DNA of 64,000 nucleotides from positions 2,297,921 through 2,361,920 of the forward strand of contig JANCRA010000067.1 in the NCBI GenBank assembly GCA_024362935.1. The letters are read 5' to 3'. This DNA is from Setophaga petechia. Lineage: Eukaryota > Chordata > Aves > Passeriformes > Parulidae. The position numbers and the translations under genes are program-made. Of the stretch, positions 10,991 through 22,906 are shown piece after piece (position 1 is the first letter of the stretch; every line of letters begins with the position of its first letter). The notes beneath the pieces were generated by a model, which searched no databases, was not told the DNA's origin, and was given only the letters and a program-made list of their open reading frames with translations.

Positions 10991-12256
10991 GAATTTCCTA
11001 AGCAGCCTGGCCTTGGAAACCAGAAGTAATGCTGCCCATGTTCAATTTTCTTCAGGAATGAGCCTAGAAAACCCAAGAAAGCAGTTTGCCAATTTCCTCA
11101 TTTCCTTCAGTGTGTTTCTTCAGCAGTGATTTTCAGTATCTGATCATCTGTGAACCCCTGGGTATTTTTTCCCTCTCCAGTGCTATGTGGCAAATTTAAG
11201 CCTAAAAAACATCTCAGCTGTGTAATTGCCACAATCAGGGAAAATGGGTGAGAAGTAATTTTGGAGTAATTCAAAATTATTGCTTTTCCAGGCCACTGGA
11301 AAACTGCAGAGGCAGGAAAAGAAAAGTGCAATGATACCAACCCTATCTTCAGCACAGGGAGGCTTTGGGTGCCAACAAACCAGAGATGGATTTAACTCTG
11401 TTCAAAGTCACATTTTGTGTGGAAATTGGGAACTGTATATTCCTGGCTGCATGGAGAGTGGAAGGAGCAGTCACTTAATAAGTAGAAAATTTGGAAGGGC
11501 TGAAGACTAGACCAGAAAATGATGGTGTCAGCCCCTGGGCCAGTCCTTCAAAGGTCTCTCAGGTCCATGTGCATGGAAAGCACCCCTTCAAAACAGTTAA
11601 CATTTTTTTCCAAGGGAAAAATCACCAGGAAGACGAGGAAAGGAGGGAGGAAGATTACCTGGTTGGGGTTTTTTTCCTTTTTTTTTTCCCATCCTCCAGA
11701 TCACAGAAAGGATTTACCAAGAGACTTTGGTCCTCCAGATGTGTAAACCTGGGCTCCAATAATCTCCTGGACCAGAGGTGACCCTGGAGGCATCAGGAGC
11801 ATCACTGCCTTCATTCTGGCTCAATGCTAACAAATCCTCTGGGCTCAAACACTCTGTTCAGTGTAATGGCTGGGGCTGGTGTGTCCAAGGGACAATTAAG
11901 CTGCATTTTCAAATTAATCACATTCAGACTGGGAGGAAGGAGCAGCATAATCTGAACATTAGCTAATTAAAAGATGATGTGGGGAGAGAAAACTCCAGAA
12001 CACAAGTCATTGAGGGGATACGTAACATTTGAGACAACTTTTTCGAGAATAGCAAATTTTCTCTGGGAAAAAAGTGTCTCATCAAATAGTATTTGCTCAG
12101 TAGTGTAATTTAGGAACCCAAATTCATCTCTTCATTGGAAAAACAGCTCCTTCCAAACATATTTTCCTACAGCCTCTGTTTTCTGAGCATTCAGAACAAA
12201 CTGATCTCAAAGAAATGCCAATCAAATAGGTTTCATTTCCTAGCATGTAATAAAGT
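10991..12256. other. No recognisable feature
   Basis: Unique-looking sequence with T-rich runs near 11669-11689. No supported exon or repeat family. Confidence 0.5.
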
Positions 12257-12572
12257 ACCTGAAAGGAGGTTGCAGTAAGGTGGGAGTCAGTCTCTTCTCC
12301 TAGGTAAGAAGTGGCAGGATGAGAGGAAATGGCCTCAAGTTGCATCACAGGAGGTTTAAATTTGATATTCCAAAAAATTTCTTTTCTGGAAAGATGGTCA
12401 GGCATTGAGATAGGTTTCCCAGGGCTGTGGTAGAATCATCATGTCTGGAAGTGTTCAAAGGACACATGGATGTGGCACCTGGGGACAGGGTTTAGTGCTG
12501 GATATGGTTGGATTAACCATTGGACTCACTGATCTCAGAGATCTCTTCCAACCTCAATGTTTCTATGATTCT
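12257..12572 (+). mobile_element. CR1: CR1 LINE 3' end
   Basis: CR1 3' segment with CTGAAAGGAGGTTGCAGTAA, 'gaggaaatggcctcaagttg', 'ggtttcccagggctgtggta', 'catggatgtggcac' and a terminal TTTCTATGATTCT. Confidence 0.9.
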
Positions 12573-12914
12573 AAACCTCTCACTCTGGCAAATTTCATTT
12601 TCAAGGAGTGTTTCAGTCTTCCAGTAAGGCCTGAGAATCTTCACCTCTTCCCAGCATATTTTACAGAATAATTTGTGACATCCAGCTGTACCTTGCTGGG
12701 CAATAACTGCTCACCCACAACTAAAGCCTTCCTGAGGTGGGTACAGGTGAGACTGTAAGCAAAGGACTTGTGCACCTGCATCTGCATCAGGAGAATATGA
12801 GAAATATCCACTTGTCCTCCAAGGGCCTGGTAAATATGTCCAATATCACAAGAGCCTCTTTTATCTCAGGCAGCTGATGGATGGAGAAAGAATAATGGAA
12901 ATGATGGAAGAATT
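12573..12914. other. No recognisable feature
   Basis: Unique-looking spacer between two CR1 fragments. Confidence 0.5.
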
Positions 12915-13105
12915 TGGGCTTTGGGGATCATCTCACCCAAATCTTTGCCATGGGTAGGGACCATCTCCACTGGACCAGGGTGCTACAACCTGACCTAGGA
13001 CACTTCCAGGGATCCAGGGGCAGCCACAGCTTCTCTGGACACCCTGTGCCAGGGCCTGCTCACCCTCATTGAGAAAAACATCATCCCTAAAATCAGGGAA
13101 TTATC
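12915..13105 (-). mobile_element. CR1: CR1 LINE 3' fragment
   Basis: Minus-strand CR1 series: GCCATGGGTAGGGACCATCT, CCACTGGACCAGGGTGCT, 'cacttccagggatccagggg' and 'cagccacagcttctctgg'. Confidence 0.85.
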
Positions 13106-15070
13106 CCTGCGGGCCCTCTGGAACAGCCAACAGCTCTGACACACAGCAAATGGCAGCTGGGCTGTCCCTGAGCCCCTGGGATTTGTCACAGAGGGTTTTG
13201 CTTGTCTGGTTCCTGGCAGTTTCAAGCTGGGCTTGTTATCTCTACCTGGCCATGTCCCTGAGCTGCACATCACGAGCCTGTGCAGATCAGTGTGAGCAAG
13301 GGCAGAGCAATGATGGCACAAAAATGCTGCCTGGGGCTCCCAAGCCCCAGACAGGTTTGGTTTGTAGGTCTGATGCGTTTTTTTTTTTCCTTTTTTACAT
13401 CACTCATGAGAAGTACCAGCATTTATTTGCTGTATTTAGAGGTCCAGTGATGTAAGGGTGATGTCTGGAAGGAATCAAAGACGTCATTCCTATTAAAATA
13501 AAACAGGGAGGGTTTTTCTAAATATAATAAATATTAAAATACTGCAACTGTCTATCCTAACTGGCAGCAGGCAGCCTTAAAAATCTATTAAAGGAGATTA
13601 AGGATGTGGAAAGCATTTCAGTTCATAAGCCAACAAATAAAAGGTCTTGAAGAGGGAGGGTTGGAAAGCTCCTCTCCTCTCACTGATGATAAATGTGGAC
13701 ATGATTTCAAACAGTGCAGAGGTATCCCCAGCCTCACACAAAGGGATGGATTAGGAAGGGAGCTCAGGACTGCCATAAAAAATGCAGATTCCTGACTTGT
13801 AAACAAAGTTGTTTGCACATGGCCAAATCTTCTTTCAATCACCCCTGCAGATATCTCATGAGCCAGCAGTTCTGGGTCTATCTTCCCTGGCAGATAATGA
13901 GGTTAATTGACAGCTGCAGCATCCTGATAAGAGCTGATGGAAGATGAAATGCAGGCCCAGAGACAGATGGAACAAGATAACTCTAATGACCAGCATTAAC
14001 AATGATGCTGGCCATTATTAAATCTGTGCTTTCATGGAAAGAGGGAGGAAGAGTTACTTCTAAATGTGGTTTCTTTCCCAGCAAATAATCAAATAACAGC
14101 AAATGAGGCACTTGAATCCAAGAGGACCAGTGCAATGGTTCCTTGTAATTTGGAGAGTTTAACACCTGAGAATTAGGAATGGAAGATGACCCTGTGTATG
14201 TGTGCATTTTGACAAGCAGTTATTAAAAAAAGGTTGCAGAGAGAGAGAAGATTCATTGTAATGCTCTTTGTCTGTCTGTGCAAGAAAAAAAAAGAGTGGG
14301 AGTGGTTATTGGCTGTGTGAAGAGGAGAATAATGTGTTATTTTTGCTCTCTATACTGTTCCTGTGGAATTCATCCAGGAAAACTGCACATCCTTGTACGC
14401 TGCTGCTTAAAAAAAATAAAAATTACTAAAGATACAAAACATGTTTAGCACTATCTGTCTGCAAAATTGGCATTTGCTGCTGGATAGGTCAGACCCATCT
14501 CATTTTATAGTCAGTGGGAAGGAATAGGCCCTTTTTAGGTGTGAAGATATTTCAGATATTTATTTTAGGGTATATATATAAATTGTGTCCTGGTTTCCCC
14601 TGACTCTTTTCACTGGCTCTTCAGTGCCTGCCAAGAGTCAAGAGAGAATAACTCCAGTAGAGATATTTCTATTGAAAAAAAAATTTTATTCAGTTGTATA
14701 ACTCATGGTCTGAAAGACAAATGAAAAAAAAAAAGTCCATTTTGGTTGTCACAACATGACTTAGATCATATTGATAATGGTCAGATAATATATGAATATA
14801 ACATCATAACATCTTGGAAAGAAACAAGGTCTCCTGATAAACTCTGTAACCTAATTGCAAAATACAGAGGAGGAGTGGCTGGAAGTTGAAGCCAGATTAG
14901 TTCACATTAGAAATAAAGCATGTTTTTAGTACTCAGTAAACAACTTCAAGTTGAGCCATAAATTCTTCCTTTCCGATGCCTTCAAATTAACAAAGAATGT
15001 CTTTCTGGAGGAGACGCTTCAGCCAGGACAAATCAGTGAGCACAGGCTCAGCATGGGTTGAATGCCAGGG
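13106..15070. other. No recognisable feature
   Basis: About 2 kb of unique-looking sequence, with a T-run near 13379-13388 and AT-rich stretches at 13500-13600 and 14400-14590. No supported exon or repeat family. Confidence 0.5.
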
Positions 15071-15216
15071 AATTACAGAATTATTAACTTTTGAGAAGAC
15101 CCCAAAGTTTGTTGAGGCTGGACATGAACTTAACAGTGCCAAGTCCATCGTGGAGCCGTGTCCCCAAGGGCCACATCCACACCTTCCTCAAATCCCTGCA
15201 GGGATTGTCACTGAAC
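15071..15216 (-). mobile_element. CR1: CR1 LINE fragment, left half of an element split by LTR D
   Basis: Minus-strand CR1 3' end with 'gtccccaagggccacatcca' and 'atccctgcagggattgtcac'. It is interrupted at 15217 by an LTR and resumes at 15673. Confidence 0.8.
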
Positions 15217-15672
15217 TGATGCCTTGAAAAGGCTGCCTAGAACAGAGACTGGACAGAGCTAAAGAATAAAGCAGGGATTTACTAAAAGGCCTCCATGGAT
15301 GCACCTTGGGCAGCACCAGAGCCCAGCCAGGGCTGCACCCAAGATGAACCAAAATGGCCCCAAAATGCACGAGCGCTCCCGGGCTCTCTCCCTGGGATCA
15401 GTTCTGCTCCATTTGCATCTTGCAGTTCATTGTCCCATCCCAGCTTTAGCCCAGGCAGTCCCACCCTGCTTGTTTTTCTCTCTGCAGCCCACGGGGTTTG
15501 TGCTCTTGGGCTGAGATTTGGATCATTTGTCCTTGGTGCCCAGCTGGAGCAGGAATTGTTTTGTCTCCCTGCTCTGTGCACAGAGCTCAGCATGCCCTGA
15601 TGTGAAGCTCAGACCCACACACTAAAGCAGCACAAAATCTGAAAAATATAAAAGCTAAAACTTAAGGCATCA
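15217..15672 (-). mobile_element. Solo LTR, family D, copy 1
   Basis: 456-bp element with perfect 7-bp terminal inverted repeats TGATGCC...GGCATCA, inserted in a CR1. On the minus strand its downstream part reads like a retroviral R/U5 (CTGCTTTATTCTTTAGCTCT), so the minus strand is taken as sense. No clear target-site duplication is visible. A second copy lies at 22446-22906. Positions 15291-15612 match it with 4 mismatches and no gaps, while both ends are more diverged. Open frames across it are not conserved proteins. Confidence 0.75.
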
Positions 15673-15882
15673 CCACCATTCCCCTGAGTAGCCTCTTCCA
15701 ATGCATGAAAACTTATCCAGGGATATTTTTTCCTAATATTCAAACTAAACCTCCCCTGGTGCAACTTGGGGCCATTTGCTTTTGCTCCCTGGGACCAGAG
15801 CCTGACCCACCCCTGGCTGCCTCCTCCTATCTGGGAGTTGTGCACAGCCAGAAGGTCCCTCCTGAGCCCCCTTTTCTGTGTC
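15673..15882 (-). mobile_element. CR1: CR1 LINE fragment, right half of the split element
   Basis: It continues the CR1 interrupted by LTR D, with 'tagcctcttccaatgcatga', CTAAACCTCCCCTGGTGCAA, and a more 5' block ending GGTCCCTCCTGAGCCCCC. Confidence 0.85.
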
Positions 15883-16397
15883 ATTTTCCTTTAGTCAAGG
15901 TTAAAATCCAAAATGTTACATTCCTTCTTTATCTCTAACTTTGCCAAGCACTGTTTCCTGAAAAAAAAGATGACTGAGTTTTTCTTCCCATCTTTTGCTC
16001 TCTCTCATCCTTCTTCTCTTTTTCTTTACCTGGTATGTAACAGAAAGGCGTCAGGTCATTTTGCTTATCCATAGAAAAAAATCTTTCTTTCATTTACAAG
16101 AAGTTGCCACGAATAGTTGTTTAATTTTTGATTTGTTTTTGTTTCGGGATTTGAGGATTTTTTAAATATATATGTTAAACCATGGGATGTAACAATGCTC
16201 AAAAGAAATGTAAAGCAAATTAAAAACTTTATAGTATAGGTTTAGAGGGAAATTAATTTCTTCACTTCAGCAGGTTCCTATTTTCTACATGGTTCAGAGA
16301 TCACACATTTTAACAGGACAATACAAAATATCAACTTGGCATGCTGTGTATTTGGCAGATTAAATGATTGCCACAAAATCTGGCAAAACGTTAGGGA
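15883..16397. other. No recognisable feature
   Basis: AT-rich unique sequence. Confidence 0.5.
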
Positions 16398-17524
16398 TTT
16401 GTTTTAGCTTGGAAATGAAGGTGTGTATTCTGTTGCCATCTGTCAGAGCTGGGGCAGTTCTCTGCTGTTCCTGGGGCAGTTTTTTCTTTCTCTCTCCCAC
16501 AGCCAACCCTCCCTGCAGGAGATCTCTGCTGTCCATGGCCACTGAGTGTCCCTGCAGGGCTGATCCCATTCCCCCATCCCATGGGGAGATGCTGTGCCCA
16601 GGGCAGGAGCCAAGCATTCCTACCTGGATCCAAGCTGAGCCTGGCCCAGCACAGCAGCCTTTGCCCCCTGCACTGCCAGAGGAGCAGCTTTCTGCTGCCC
16701 TGCATGGCCAGAGGGAGCCCAGGCCCATCTGCAGCAGCCCTGGAGCTGCAGAGGAAAACTCCCCCCTTGTGCAGGATCCCTGCTCCAGCAGAACCACAGC
16801 TGGCACTGCAGGAGGGCTGAGCCCCCCTGGGATGGGGCTGGGACACCACCCTGGCACACAGGGGGCAGGGACTGCTCTCACTCTGGCAGTGGTTTATTTG
16901 TAGTTTTGTATTTTTAATTTTCCTCTTTAAGAACTGTTATTCCTATATTGTATTTGCAGGGTGCCCTGTGGCAAGAAGGAATGATGAATCTGACTCCATG
17001 GTCTCAGAAGGCTGATTTATTATTTTATGATACTCTATTATATTAAAGAATACTAAAATAAACGATACTAAAGAATACAAAAAGGATATTTACAGAATGC
17101 TAAAAAGATAATAAAGAAAACTTGTGACTCTTTCCAGAGTCCCGGCACAGCTTAGCCATAATTGGCCAATGAGTCAAAATAATTCAAACCAGAATCCAAT
17201 GGAACAATCACCTGTGGGTAAAGAATTTCCAAACAGATTCCACATGTGGGCGCAACACAGGAGAAGCAAATGAGATAAGAATTGTTTTCCTTTTCCTCAG
17301 AGGCTTCTCAGCTTCCCACGGGAAAAATCCTGGGCAAAGGGATTTTTCAGAAAATATGAATGCCACATTCCTATTCCCATATCTTTTGGGAACAGGAAAA
17401 GCAGTTGCCTGAAAACCCCTGAATTTCAAAATTGAAATAATTTGGAGGGAGGGGGTTTACATTTTCCATTTCTAGGGAGGCTCCTGCCTTCCTTAGCAGA
17501 CACCTGTCCTTCCAGACCAGGACA
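16398..17524 (+). mobile_element. Solo LTR, family C, interrupted by a nested LTR B
   Basis: The sequence includes a GC-rich core (16441-16860), an AT-rich segment with TTAAGAACTGTTATTCCTA, and the 3' end CCAGACCAGGACA. The canonical 5' start TGTCCTGGGTTG, seen at 42004, is missing. An LTR B sits inside at 16946-17367. The core matches 49621-50040 with 4 mismatches in 420 bp. The many overlapping open frames through the core reflect its GC content, are not conserved proteins, and lack gag, pol or env similarity. Confidence 0.8.
16946..17367 (-). mobile_element. Solo LTR, family B, nested in LTR C
   Basis: 422 bp flanked by the 6-bp target-site duplication TTCCTA (16940-16945 and 17368-17373), as expected for a class II (ERVK-like) integration. 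On the minus strand it starts TGTGGCATTC, carries an AATAAATCAGCCTTCTGAG polyadenylation region, and ends CTGCAAATACAATA. An orthologous insertion with the same flanks and length is at 33339-33760. Confidence 0.85.
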
Positions 17525-17758
17525 GGATTGTTGCTCTGGTTAGGACCAGTGTCTTCACTGAGTCTGGAGCAGAAGCTCATATTCTGCATCTTCCCTGACC
17601 TGCAGGGAAGGAATTTTGCTGCTGCTCACACCTCAACATTTTCTATTTATCCTCAGAGGCTGCAGAGATCCACAAAGTATCTTGGGCTAAATAAACCACC
17701 CAGTTTGGGTAATGCCCATTCCACTTACACACATCTCCAAGTCTCAGCAAACATCTAC
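17525..17758 (+). repeat. 234-bp flank shared with the 33-kb inverted duplicate
   Basis: This stretch follows the LTR C end and reappears in reverse orientation at 32952-33184, directly after the equivalent LTR end. It does not begin with a recognisable tRNA primer-binding site, so it is probably duplicated host DNA and not proviral leader. Homology stops abruptly at 17758. Confidence 0.8.
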
Positions 17759-20711
17759 TTCTTCTCCCTTCTGTCACTGGTTGGTGTTGTTAAATCTCCT
17801 CTAAGCTGCTATAAATTATTAATTAGGAAAACAGCCTCGTGTCTGACAAGCCTGGTTCTGCCATTTTGTCAAACCCATTAACCTTGTTAGAGGTTCGTGT
17901 GTGTTCTGTCCCATTATCCAACAAACTCTAACATCAAGATAAACCAGGTTATCTGTCCCTTGCCTGCAGGAATATTTTACAGCTTTTTGCACTGCTGAGT
18001 GTTTCCTAAAACAACTGTGAAAACAAGAAATGCAGATTTTGGCTGCCTCTGCGTGGTCCCTCCATTCCCATGACACTGCTGTTTTAGGACTGTATGACAG
18101 AAACAGCAGAACACAGAGAAACCTTATTTGAAGATTATTTAATTTCTAAAGAAGTTATTAGTCAATATTAAATATCAGCAGCAAGGGTCATGATCCCCAG
18201 CTGACCAGACTAACAAAATATTTGCAGGTTTCTGTGAAAAGAACATTTATAGCAAGATAATGAGATACTCTGGATCCTTACAAGAACTTCTTTCCAAGCA
18301 CAAGGGAGAGCCCAAGCAAAAGATCACAGGGGAAGGTCACTGGAAATCTTTGTGAATCTTCATCACTTCTGGGTGATGGCCTCTACATGTGAATTTTGGA
18401 GATCAAGTTCATTCTTTTTCTTCAAAAACGAGACTTTTGACTCCCTTTGCAGAATAAGTTGATGGATCTTAAGACCTTCCTGTCCCAGGGTTTGGATTTA
18501 TATTTATGACCATATAACAAGAGCTCCTGCTCATATAATTTTTCCTCTCCCTTTCTTCCTCTGTTTTTCCCTGGCCTAAAAAAAAATAAAAAAAAATTTG
18601 TCATATCTTTACAAAGTGTTTTCAATTTATCAGACATCTTTCTGTCATGAAAAGTTTATATTATGGCTGCCAGCATCACTTCCCTCTAACAGGAAAATTT
18701 ACCTGAAAATATTTTCTGGTGTTTAGGAATCTGTGCTTAAAAAAAAGTGACTTTTCAACCAGAGAAGGTTGTAAACCTCACCCAGAAGTGAGTGGTTTTA
18801 TTCAGTCCATGCTGGGCACAACATTTTTATTGGGAGCCAACAGTTGCAGATTACATATCAAATCAAATGTGCTGGAAGTTTGTTGGAAGGAAATGGCTTT
18901 TGTGGTTTCATATTTGTTCATTAAAATGCCAATAACTTGACAGCACAGTGCTTAGTTATGGTCAGCACTGCAGACACCCCTGTGCTCTATAAATAACATT
19001 TATATTGCCAACTTCTTCACATGCACAGGAAGTTTTTATTGTCATCATCTTGTCTCTACCTTCTGGCAGACTGTTGCTGCTTTCCCTTGAAGAACTTCCT
19101 CTTACTTCTGTCTTCTTTTCAAACTTGAGTCTTGTTCTGGAGGAAAATGAGATTTTCAAAAGCTTTGTCTAATACACAGAGCCCTTGAGCATACCCTCTT
19201 GAAATATAGTTTTTCAGTCTGCCCTAATTTTGAATTTTTAACTTTTCCATATTTTTGTTGGGTTTTTTCTTAATCCATTCTGATCAGGCTCTTTATTAGA
19301 CTAACAAACAATTTTTTTCTGAAATTTTAATACCTTTAACACACATTTAATTCCCAGAGCTTTGTTCCTAATGCAAGATTCCAATGGTTTTTCAGCACCC
19401 TATATTATTTGGGATGTACATCCCCATGGAACTGGGGATCATCATCATCATCATCATCCCAATTTAAAAATAAAAAAAATAATATCATGACCCTTTTTGA
19501 AATTGTTGAATGATAAAGAATGAAAGTCCAACTGTTGTTTGGTAGAATTTATAGGGTCCTTAAGTAGAAGTGAATTTCACTGTTGTCCATGGGTTTTTTG
19601 TGCTTATCAGGGAACCTTGTTGAAATTGCTAGGGAGGGTTTGATTTAATTTTCCTGGGAGGTTTTCCTAAGGTGTTCTACTAAAGTAAATATCAGTATTG
19701 TAAGATGTTGCTTGCAAGTATTTTCTTGTAATGCACTTAATATCTCATTCCCACGACAAGCAAATGACTCAGTGTGTTATAAAAATATGAAATTATTATC
19801 TAGAAAGGCAAAGAAACAAATAATTAGCCTCTTCCTCCATTTTATGAAAAAAAAAAATGTTTCTAGGAAGGAAATGGAAGATGGTTAGAATTGTACCACT
19901 GACTAATTTTTCACCAAAAATGTATTTTCAAATTCATTCCATTATTTGGATGAAAAAGTTTTCCAATAGACAATAAAACTAGCAGCTCTTCCAACATATT
20001 AATCACATTTGTCATTGTTAATTTTTCAGCTTATTTTCATTTAGGGAATGGAATAAAGTCATGTCTTGAACAAGGAGCAATTTTTTGTCTCTTCTGAAAA
20101 AACAGGAATTTTATTCCAACACTGTGGAGACTGATTAAAAACACAGCCAGGAATGGGAATGAATGAGTCCACATGGGCAAGATTTATCCTGCCAGACTTT
20201 AGGGGAGAAATCCATTTATTTGCCTTTTTGGAAGTGCTTGTTGGCAATGGGGATGCTCACCTGTTGTGGGCACCAGACATCCACAGAGGCCTGGCAAACC
20301 TGGCAGGATGTGGAGGAATTTTATGCCCTTCTGGAGCACAGCTGTGATGCTGAGAGGGCAAGAAATTTGGTTTAGGAATGAAAACCCTATCCTAGATCAG
20401 GTGCCCACCCCAGAGTGAAATGTCTCTTAGTGTTAATTTTCACTGAGCTGGATCCTTCTCATCCCCAACTTCCAACTGTGCAAAACATCATCTGAAGGTG
20501 ATGGAGCAGATTCCTCTTTAGCTTTGGCCCTTTCAGTCTGCAGCTTTGGCACAGAGGATGAGGCCACTTCATCTGAGAATTCTGCACCTCAGGGAGGCAA
20601 TTTTCTGGTGTGAAATAAATGTGCTGTGCTCCAGTGCTTCTCTTTCCCTTCATATCAGAAAAGGAGATTGTTGTTGCTTTCTCCACAGTGTTCCAAGCCA
20701 AAAAAGGTGAG
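17759..20711. other. No recognisable feature; short ATC microsatellite
   Basis: About 3 kb of AT-rich unique-looking sequence. An ATC/CAT run of about 21 bp lies at 19438-19458, and A-rich runs occur near 18580-18597. Open frames are 85 codons or shorter with no support. Confidence 0.5.
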
Positions 20712-21095
20712 ATTTTGTAGAGTCAAAGGATTATTTAGGTTGGAAGGAACCTATTAAATCATGGAGTTCAAATGTTAAACCAGCACTGCCAGGTCCACCA
20801 CTAGACTCTGTCCCCAAGTGCCACATCCACACATCTTTTAAATCTTGTAAATCTCTCCAGGGATGGTGACTTCATCACTTCCATGAGCAGCCTGTTCCAA
20901 TGTTTGACCACTCTTGCTGTGAAGAAATAATTCCTAAAATCCAATCTAAACCCCCCTTGGTGCAACCTGAGATCATTTCCTCTCATTCTGTCTCTTGTTA
21001 CCTGTGGGAAGAGATCAATCCCACATCATTCCAACTTCCTTTTGGGAAGATGAGGAGCTCCTTTCCAGGCTGAGCTGCACTTCATGACTTTTTTT
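20712..21095 (-). mobile_element. CR1: CR1 LINE 3' fragment (old)
   Basis: A longer, diverged minus-strand CR1 3' end with 'ttatttaggttggaaggaac', 'gtccccaagtgccacatcca', 'gcctgttccaatgtttgacc' and CCCCCTTGGTGCAACCTGAG. Confidence 0.85.
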
Positions 21096-21904
21096 TTTTG
21101 GGTGTCCAACAGCCTTTGAGGGCTACATGCCAGGTAGGACTAGAAAATTCCATGGAATCCTCCAATTTTCATCAACAATATCTTCCACAACCCATGCTGG
21201 TTCTGAATAAATATTTGGACCGTGCAAGGTGAGCTAAGCATCAGGCCACACTGAGAGACAAAGCCACTTGTCACCATGAGCTGTTTTCTGTCAGGCACAG
21301 ATTTGGCTGCTCAGCAGGGACTAAAGAGATGAGCAAAATTAGCTTTTGTTGTGCTGTGTGCAATGTCAATCCATTTTCCATGCCCCACGGTGGTGACCTG
21401 GAGGTTTGCTGCACACAAATTTTTTGTTCCATCTGGCTTGTTTGAAGGCTGGGATGGGAAAAATGTGACTGGATGGGAGGGTTGGAGTGGATACATGCAG
21501 TCCTAAGTGTTTTCAATAGAGCATTAATTGAAATGTTGTAGATGCTGTTTGCCTCAGCTGTAGCTGTTCATAATAATTAGGTTGATGGATTCAGAGAGGA
21601 ACAAAAAAAAAACTCTCTCTCTTCTCAGAGAGAAGGACATTTAAGCACTGGGTTGGGGATCTGGGAGTGTAGTAAAACCCTGCTCCTGGTAAATTGGACG
21701 TGTACAAGTGCTGCAGCTGGATGGGATGTATCCAGCAGGGAGCTGGCTGACAAAATACTGCCACTTCCCATCTTCACTGAAAGTTTGCTGTGCTAAAGAG
21801 GTGTCACAAGTGTAAATAAAATTGAAAAAAACAACCCAACAAAGAGAGTTTAGAGAGCTGTGTGGCACTTGCCTTACCACAATCCCTGGGAATGAAGCAA
21901 ACCC
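21096..21904. other. No recognisable feature
   Basis: Unique-looking sequence between two CR1 fragments. The part just after 21096 may be a very decayed CR1 continuation. Confidence 0.45.
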
Positions 21905-22170
21905 TCCCATGATCACTGCACAAGAAGAAGTTCTCCCCCATGTCCAGGAGGAATTTCCTGGGGTCATTCCTGCCCATTCCTCGGGTGCCCCACAGGGCAG
22001 GGCCTGGTCCCTGCAGACAGGGACACACAGGGATGGGCCCCTCTCAGTGATCTCTTCTTGAGGATGAGCAGCCCCAGTTGTCTCAGCCTTTGCTCACCAC
22101 AGAGATGCTCCAGCCCCTTCATCACCTTCATAGTCCTCCTCTGGACCTGCTCCAGGAGCTCCACAGTTCT
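21905..22170 (-). mobile_element. CR1: CR1 LINE internal/3' fragment
   Basis: Minus-strand CR1 with 'gaggatgagcagccccagtt', GTCTCAGCCTTTGCTCACC, GATGCTCCAGCCCCTTCATC and 'ctctggacctgctccagg'. Confidence 0.85.
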
Positions 22171-22445
22171 AGTTTACCCCTCTCCTCCTGGGAAATGCTT
22201 GTTTCTCCAAGTTCTCCTGTCTAAAATATGCCCAGGCTACAAAACCCAGCTGTGATGAGAAGAAACAGTGGCCACCTGATTTATGCTGTCTTAGACAGGA
22301 CAATGCAGCACTGGGAGAACCTATTTCTGTTTCTCATTTTTCTTTATTTCCTTCTCCTTGACCTCACTCTTTTGAAGATTTTGAGTGTTTTATAATTAAC
22401 TCCCCCTTGCCTCCACTCTGCCAGACTTCCTTCAGCAGCTCAGGA

Positions 22446-22906
22446 TGATTCCTTGTGCAGGCTGACCTAGAACAGAGACTGGACAGACTTAAAGAATAAT
22501 GTAGGGACTTATTAGAAGGAACTTCTCCATGGATGCACCTTGGGCAGCACCAGAGCCCAGCCAGGGCTGCACCCAAGATGAACCAAAATGGCCCCAAAAT
22601 GCACGAGCGCTCCCGGGCTCTCTCCCTGGGATCAGTTCTGCTCCATTTGCATCTTGCAGTTCATTGTCCCATCCCAGCTTTAGCCCAGGCAGTCCCACCC
22701 TGCTTGTTTTTCTCTCTCCAGCCCACGGGGTTTGTGCTCCTGGGCTGAGATTTGGATCATTTGTCCTTGGTGCCCAGCTGGAGCAGGAATTGTTTTGTCT
22801 CCCTGCTCTGTGCACAGAGCTCACCATGGCCTGATGTGAAGCTCAGAACTACACACTAAAGCAGCACAGAATCTGAAAAATATGAAAGCTAAAACCTGAG
22901 GCATCA
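22446..22906 (-). mobile_element. Solo LTR, family D, copy 2
   Basis: 461 bp from TGATTCC to GGCATCA, one mismatch from the terminal inverted repeat of copy 1. Flanking tetranucleotides AGGA and AGGC are a 3-of-4 candidate target-site duplication. The two copies lie on the same strand 7.2 kb apart, but the DNA between them holds CR1s and unique sequence with no retroviral genes. They are therefore two solo LTRs and not one provirus. Confidence 0.75.

Noticed and set aside
15291..15600. 101-codon frame conserved between the two LTR D copies
   Set aside because: Conservation follows from the near-identical DNA. It runs antisense to the inferred LTR strand and resembles no retroviral protein.
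16360..16903. Overlapping 150-180 codon frames on both strands in the GC-rich core of LTR C (also at 33789-34358, 42013-42490 and 49455-50116)
   Set aside because: They lie inside an LTR, occur in several frames at once because the core has few stop codons, and show no retroviral or host domain.
15217..22906. LTR D copies as the two ends of one provirus
   Set aside because: They are on the same strand 6.8 kb apart, but the interval holds CR1s, another LTR and unique sequence, with no retroviral genes, and each copy has different flanks.
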